64,000 bases of DNA from Rhodobacter sp. (GTDB taxonomy: Bacteria; Pseudomonadota; Alphaproteobacteria; Rhodobacterales; Rhodobacteraceae): the NCBI GenBank assembly GCA_030065095.1, contig JASJDP010000004.1, forward strand, positions 62,001 through 126,000, given 5' to 3'. The notes beneath the pieces are model-generated. The model did not search any database and had not been told where the DNA came from. It saw only the letters and a program-made list of their open reading frames with translations. The number at the start of each line of letters is the position of its first letter. Position 1 is the first letter of the stretch. The position numbers and the translations under genes are program-made. Below are positions 59,462 through 64,000 of the stretch, piece after piece.

Positions 59462-60127
59462 GGCGCATCCTCTGCTTGCGGGTCAACGCAACAATATTGC
59501 GGCTTTCAATACACCCGCGGCTGCGCCGCCGCCACCGTCCTTTTGCACGGCCAGTCGCAAGCCTGGGGGAGCTCGCGACAAGGGCCGTCCGGGGGATCGC
59601 CCGCCGCCGAAGGCACACTTTGGCTTAGGAGAGCGGGACCGTAGAAGATGGCGCCAAATCGGGATATATCCTGACGAAACCGCATCCTGACGGTTTCGGC
59701 CTGATGGAGCCATTGGCAATCAGTCTTCTGGCGCGGAATCAAGGCCGAAGGCCGCCGCGCCATCGCCGACCCGCCCCGGAGGGGAGGCGATTTTCTGACG
59801 GCGCGCATCGCGTTGAAGTCGATCGGACTTTGCTGGGATAAATCGAGCCGTCCATAGGTCCCGGTCGCTTCCCCTCGGGTCGGCGATGGCGCGGCTTCTC
59901 AGATTCCGGTTAATGTCCGCTCCAGGCCAAAACCAAACCAGCCACGTCATTCAAGACGCATCGTTCGCCAAACCGCGAGCCTTGTCGTCACCGAAATCTC
60001 CGGGGCCGGGACACGCGCAAGGCGTACCCGATTTCAAAGCGCGCGTCCCAGCGATTTGTCAGCGCTGTCCCGAATGAGCTCAAAGACCTGCCGCCGGTCC
60101 CACGGGACCACCCGAGCCGGGGCCGTC
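59462..60127. other. gene-free region of about 665 bp
   Basis: No supported gene between coaD and the CBS-domain gene. Open frames in both directions are short and lack domains or ribosome sites. It contains the coaD promoter on the minus strand and a GGTCCC/GGGACC palindrome (about 60095-60110) that could end the CBS transcript. Confidence 0.6.
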
Positions 60128-60562
60128 TCAATGCCCCATGATCATGCCTTGCAGCGCCTCTTTTTCCATCGACAGTTCGGAAAGCCGCGCCTTCACCACG
60201 TCACCGATCGAGATCAGCCCAACCATCTCGCCGCCCTCCACCACCGGCATGTGCCGGAACCGGCCTTCGGTCATCTTGGTCAGCACGTCCGTCGCCGCCT
60301 CGTCGCGCACGCAGATCACCAGATCCTTGGTCATCATCGCATCGATCCGGTCCGTCAGGCATCCCGGCCCGCGCCGCCCCAATTCCCGCACGATGTCCCG
60401 CTCCGACAGGATCCCCAACGGCACCTTGCCGTCCTCCGACACGATCACCGCCCCGATGCGGCGGCTCGACATAAGCTCTGCCGCGGCGGACACCGGGATA
60501 TCGGGGCCGATCGTCACCACCCCGTCGTCGGACTTCGACTTCAGTATCTGATGTACGAGCAT
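60128..60562 (-). CDS. CBS-domain protein
   Basis: A 144-residue cytosolic protein made of two CBS motifs (about 8-63 and 75-130; SSRRIGAVIVSEDGKVPLGILSERDIVREL and GRFRHMPVVEGGEMVGLISIGDVVKARL), which bind adenine nucleotides such as AMP or ATP. Stand-alone CBS pairs act as energy-state or stress sensors of unknown target. GGAGG precedes ATG 60562; the frame is open to 60712. It is divergent from mmsA. Confidence 0.88.
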   Translation of the reverse strand: MLVHQILKSKSDDGVVTIGPDIPVSAAAELMSSRRIGAVIVSEDGKVPLGILSERDIVRELGRRGPGCLTDRIDAMMTKDLVICVRDEAATDVLTKMTEGRFRHMPVVEGGEMVGLISIGDVVKARLSELSMEKEALQGMIMGH

Positions 60563-60741
60563 CTCGGAGCCTCCAGATTGTATCTCCCTCGGCCCAGCGT
60601 CGCCCCACCGCGCCCGTTCTGTCAAGCGCGGGCTTGAAATCCCGCAGCGTTGCGCGAATTTCCCAACCCACCTCTTTTCCCCGACCAACGCCGGATATAG
60701 GGTCCGCCACAACGGCCGGACCGGCCACCGAGGAGGGACCT

Positions 60742-62241
60742 ATGCAAGAACTCAGCCACTGGATCGACGGAACCAACGTCAAGGGAAGCTCGGGCCGCTT
60801 TGCGGATGTCTTCAACCCTGCCACCGGCGAGGTTCAGGCCAGGGTGCCGCTCGCCTCGAAAGACGAGCTCGACATGGCGGTGGCCAAGGCCGCCGAGGCG
60901 CAACCGCAATGGGCTGCCACCAATCCACAGCGCCGCGCCCGGGTGATGATGGAGTTCGTCCGGCTGCTGAACCGGGACATGGACAAGCTGGCCGAAGCGC
61001 TCAGCCGCGAACACGGCAAGACCCTGCCGGACGCGAAGGGCGACGTCCAGCGCGGGCTGGAGGTCGTGGAATTCTGCATCGGGGCGCCGCATCTGTTGAA
61101 GGGCGAATACACCGACAGCGCCGGCCCCGGCATCGACATGTACTCGATGCGCCAGCCGCTGGGTGTGGTGGCGGGCATCACGCCGTTCAACTTCCCCGCA
61201 ATGATCCCGATGTGGAAATTCGCCCCGGCGATTTCCTGCGGCAACGCCTTTATCCTGAAGCCGTCGGAGCGCGATCCGTCGGTCCCCCTGATGCTGGCCG
61301 AACTGATGCAGGAAGCCGGGCTGCCCGACGGCATCCTGCAGGTCGTCAACGGCGACAAGGAAGCGGTCGACGCGATCCTTGACAACCGGACCGTGATGGG
61401 CGTCGGTTTCGTCGGCTCGACACCGATCGCCGAATATATCTATTCCCGCGGATGCGCCAACGGCAAGCGCGTGCAATGCTTCGGCGGCGCGAAGAACCAC
61501 ATGATCGTCATGCCCGACGCCGACATGGACCAGGCCGCCGATGCGCTGGTTGGCGCAGGCTACGGCGCGGCGGGCGAGCGATGCATGGCGATCTCGGTCG
61601 CGGTGCCGGTGGGTGACACCACGGCAGACAAGCTGGTCGAAAAGCTTGTTCCGCGGATCGAAAACCTCAAGGTCGGCCCCTACACGGCCGGCAACGATGT
61701 CGACTACGGCCCGCTTGTCACCGCCGCCGCCAAGGAGCGTGTGCTTGGCCTGGTCAATTCCGGCGTCGAGCAGGGCGCAGAGCTTGTGGTCGATGGCCGC
61801 GATTTCTCGATGCAGGGCTACGAGAACGGGTTCTTCGTCGGCCCGCATCTGTTCGACAGGGCCACCCGCGACATGGATATCTACAAGCAAGAGATCTTTG
61901 GCCCCGTCCTGACCCAGGTGCGCGCCCAGAGCTACGAAGAGGCGCTCGGGTACGCCATGGACCACGAATACGGCAACGGGACCGCGATCTTCACCCGCGA
62001 CGGCGACACCGCGCGCGACTTTGCCAACCGCATCAATATCGGCATGGTCGGCGTCAACGTCCCGATTCCGGTGCCGCTGGCCTATCACACCTTCGGCGGC
62101 TGGAAGAAGTCTGGTTTCGGCGACCTAAACCAGCATGGCCCCGACGCCTTCCGCTTTTACACCCGCACGAAAACGGTCACCTCGCGCTGGCCGTCCGGCC
62201 TGAAGGAGGGCGGAGAGTTCCATTTCAAGGCGATGGACTGA
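60742..62241 (+). CDS. mmsA: methylmalonate-semialdehyde dehydrogenase (CoA-acylating)
   Basis: A 499-residue aldehyde dehydrogenase of valine and thymine catabolism producing propionyl-CoA. The signatures include VAGITPFNFPAMIPMWKFAPAI near 146, FVGSTPIAEYIY near 225, FGGAKNHMIVMPDAD near 254, and catalytic Cys in GAAGERCMAIS at about residue 285. The NHMI variant and MmsA-like C terminus separate it from other aldehyde dehydrogenases. GGAGGGACC precedes ATG 60742. No other valine-degradation gene is nearby. Confidence 0.93.
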   Translation: MQELSHWIDGTNVKGSSGRFADVFNPATGEVQARVPLASKDELDMAVAKAAEAQPQWAATNPQRRARVMMEFVRLLNRDMDKLAEALSREHGKTLPDAKGDVQRGLEVVEFCIGAPHLLKGEYTDSAGPGIDMYSMRQPLGVVAGITPFNFPAMIPMWKFAPAISCGNAFILKPSERDPSVPLMLAELMQEAGLPDGILQVVNGDKEAVDAILDNRTVMGVGFVGSTPIAEYIYSRGCANGKRVQCFGGAKNHMIVMPDADMDQAADALVGAGYGAAGERCMAISVAVPVGDTTADKLVEKLVPRIENLKVGPYTAGNDVDYGPLVTAAAKERVLGLVNSGVEQGAELVVDGRDFSMQGYENGFFVGPHLFDRATRDMDIYKQEIFGPVLTQVRAQSYEEALGYAMDHEYGNGTAIFTRDGDTARDFANRINIGMVGVNVPIPVPLAYHTFGGWKKSGFGDLNQHGPDAFRFYTRTKTVTSRWPSGLKEGGEFHFKAMD

Positions 62242-62264
62242 CCCCTCCGCGGTCGCTTGGGATC

Positions 62265-62921
62265 TTACACGGCCTGCCGCTCGGCGGACCGGCTGCTTCG
62301 AAACAGCCGCTCTACCTCGCCCGACGTCGGTTTGACCCGTGACGGCTGAATCGTGGCCGTGGCCAGTGTCAGGCGGATGTCGAGGCACAGCCTCCGGTGC
62401 AGCGTTTCGATATCCGCCGCCGACCCGCGCATCAGGCTGAGGCTGCCCGACTCGTCACTGACCCGGGCGCGCAATTCCGCCAGGGGCTGATCCTTGGTGG
62501 GCCGGTTTATGAAAAGGCTTTCGATCCGCCGCATCGGGACCGCGCGCGCGGTCAGGCTGCGGCCCTTGGTGTTGAGCCGTGCCGTTCCGATCTGCTGCCC
62601 GTCGATGTCGACGCGCAGCGCCCTGCGGAATCCGCGCGAGGCAAAGAAATAGAGGGTAACGCCGGTTCCAACACACATCGCGGTCAGGACCGACTGTACG
62701 ACAACCGGATTCCCAAACAGCATTGCATGCGGCAGAAACCATTGCAGATAGCCCGCAAGGATCAAGACGACCGCGGTCAGGCGCAGCACCGTTTCGACGG
62801 CGCGTTCCCGCCAGAAACGCTCTTCCGCCTCGGCGATCGTATAGCCGCCGCTGTTTTCAAGCGCGGCGATCGAACGGCAACGGGCCAGTTCGCCGAGATT
62901 CGCAATTGGAACTGATGTCAT
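62265..62921 (-). CDS. unknown two-helix membrane protein
   Basis: A 218-residue protein with two adjacent membrane helices (about 47-66, VLRLTAVVLILAGYLQWFL, and 73-94, VVVQSVLTAMCVGTGVTLYFF) and a long soluble C-terminal part (about 100-218) that is rich in Arg. No family recognised. It converges with mmsA and is divergent from ybdK. Confidence 0.6.
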   Translation of the reverse strand: MTSVPIANLGELARCRSIAALENSGGYTIAEAEERFWRERAVETVLRLTAVVLILAGYLQWFLPHAMLFGNPVVVQSVLTAMCVGTGVTLYFFASRGFRRALRVDIDGQQIGTARLNTKGRSLTARAVPMRRIESLFINRPTKDQPLAELRARVSDESGSLSLMRGSAADIETLHRRLCLDIRLTLATATIQPSRVKPTSGEVERLFRSSRSAERQAV

Positions 62922-63378
62922 CGGAACGCCCTTTGGATGTCTTGCAACTCAAGGTCCCGAAGAATCACGGCAGAATTAGGTCAGCACTGGAACGAGATGG
63001 TGTTGGTGAGACCAAATTGAGGCCAAAGCAAGTGTCAATGACGCCACCCGGTCTTGAAATTTTACTTTAAAATCAAATGACAACTCGCCCATCGCCGAAG
63101 TATTTGCGAATTTCAAGGCAAGCGCGGCCTTAAAAATCGGGCCTGAACCGGCAGACCTCCGGGTCGTAGGCCAAGTGCGGCAATTCGCCTTGAGGTTGTG
63201 CCATCGAATTGAGGTCCCGAAGCTTCGGAAACAATCATTGTCCGCGCAACCGATTGCCGCCGATCCGCCAATCGGCCGGGGTTGCGGCGGTCGACCGTTC
63301 CGGGCCTCGCGCGGCTGTTTTTCGTTGCCGGTCCAGCATCTTCCTGCTTTCATGGCAAAAACCTTGGGGGAGGGAGCG
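62922..63378. other. gene-free promoter region before the ligase gene
   Basis: About 455 bp without a supported gene. A local A+T-rich stretch (about 63040-63110, including TTTTACTTTAAAATC) contrasts with the surroundings and may hold the promoter of one or both divergent genes. Confidence 0.55.
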
Positions 63379-64000
63379 ATGCCCACTGCACCGAGTTTCA
63401 CGATGGGCATCGAAGAGGAATATCTCCTCGTCGACCACAAGACGCACGATCTGGCCGAAGCTCCGCAAGAAATGATGGATGCCTGCGTGGCCGAAATGGG
63501 CGGCCAGGTTTCACCGGAATTCCTGCGCTGCCAGGTCGAGATCGGCACCAATGTCTGTCAAAACATCTCCGAGGCGCGCGACGATCTCAAACGCCTGCGC
63601 ACCGCAGTGGCCGAGATCGCCGGGCGCTACGGTCTGGCCCCCCTTGCGGTAAGCTGCCACCCGACGGCCGACTGGAAGGATCAGCACCACACCGACAAGG
63701 AACGCTACAACACGCTCGATCGCGACCTTGCGGGCGTGGCCCGGCGGCTGCTGATCTCGGGCATGCACGTGCATATCGGGGTCGAGGATGACGATCTCAG
63801 GATCGATTTGCTCAACCAGTTCACCTATTTCCTGCCGCACCTGCTGGCGCTCAGTTGCTCGTCGCCGTTCTGGCAGGGGCAGGACACCGGGCTCAGCTGT
63901 TACCGCCTGACGATCTTCGACAACGTTCCCCGGACGGGCCTGCCGCCGAAGTTTCACAGCTGGGCGGAATACGACCGCTCGCTGCAGGCGATCATTTCCA
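63379..64000 (+). CDS. carboxylate-amine ligase, YbdK/glutamate-cysteine ligase 2 family (3' end outside window)
   Basis: The first 207 residues of an ATP-dependent ligase. The N terminus has [16 protein letters not shown] (about 10-25), and HVHIGVED lies at about residue 133; [17 protein letters not shown] follows. This is the GshA-like YbdK family, which forms peptide-like bonds on cysteine or related amino acids; the natural substrate is generally unproven. GGGAGGGAGCG sits before ATG 63379. The gene continues past the window, so the C-terminal part is unseen. Confidence 0.85.
   Translation, partial: MPTAPSFTMGIEEEYLLVDHKTHDLAEAPQEMMDACVAEMGGQVSPEFLRCQVEIGTNVCQNISEARDDLKRLRTAVAEIAGRYGLAPLAVSCHPTADWKDQHHTDKERYNTLDRDLAGVARRLLISGMHVHIGVEDDDLRIDLLNQFTYFLPHLLALSCSSPFWQGQDTGLSCYRLTIFDNVPRTGLPPKFHSWAEYDRSLQAIIS

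Noticed and set aside
59506-59808. 100-residue minus-strand frame in the coaD upstream spacer
   Set aside because: No ribosome site, no domain and ordinary shadow composition.

Overview
The window looks like a chromosomal segment of a Rhodobacteraceae (roseobacter-type) alphaproteobacterium. The evidence is high G+C content, an alphaproteobacterial SOS box (GAAC-N7-GAAC) before lexA, a B12-dependent ribonucleotide reductase, the gene order trpG-trpD-..-trpC-moaC-moeA-lexA-comEC-gltX-gltA, and a lysis cassette of the kind used by Rhodobacter gene transfer agents (GTA). It is mostly housekeeping genome; I see no insertion sequence, CRISPR array, rRNA or integrated prophage. Family names come from reading the protein sequences; no database search was possible.

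Layout. 0.1-3.4 kb (minus): threonine degradation (kbl-tdh) and a drug/metabolite exporter. 3.4-8.5 kb: a terminator-bounded structured spacer, an orphan Mrr_N-like winged-helix gene of atypical composition, then nrdJ with a probable NrdR operator. 8.5-12.7 kb: a flavin monooxygenase with an N-terminal NTF2-like domain, tRNA-Pro(TGG), a DUF192 protein coupled to a two-domain cold-shock protein, and pdxH. 12.8-19.4 kb (plus): fabI, lysE, gpt, aminotransferase, ppiD, trpE. 19.6-26.6 kb: a divergent-polysaccharide-deacetylase gene on the opposite strand splits trpE from trpG-trpD-ung-trpC-moaC-moeA, followed by lexA under two overlapping SOS boxes. 26.5-33 kb: comEC (tail-to-tail with lexA), gltX, gltA, a GNAT gene lacking a standard start codon, and a Hint-domain protein. 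33.2-34.6 kb: an alternative oxidase and a six-helix membrane protein. 34.7-42.9 kb (minus): acyltransferase-murI-argC-ccmE, the lysis cassette, then ccmF-ccmH and an enoyl-CoA hydratase. 42.9-47.6 kb: a fused indolepyruvate oxidoreductase divergent from a LysR regulator, then a strong terminator that may end a small RNA. 47.8-52.3 kb (plus): purL, a ureidoglycolate-lyase-like gene, bolA-orf62-grxD (stop/start coupled). 52.4-64 kb: zapA with an upstream coiled-coil gene, tkt, an array of four adjacent hairpins, DUF2267 divergent from an HPF-cold-shock fusion, gap, a DUF1127 mini-protein, coaD, a CBS-domain protein, mmsA, a membrane protein and a 3'-truncated ybdK-type ligase.

How it fits together: the plus-strand trp/moa block links tryptophan and molybdopterin synthesis to DNA repair (ung, lexA). 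The minus-strand ccm block matures c-type cytochromes and hosts the lysis genes. bolA/grxD, DUF2267, HPF-CSD and CBS genes suggest iron-sulfur and stress housekeeping. The points most worth checking are the GTA-type lysis cassette inside the ccm genes, the four-hairpin array after tkt, the two intergenic RNA candidates, the CTG-start GNAT gene, the double SOS box and the alternative oxidase.
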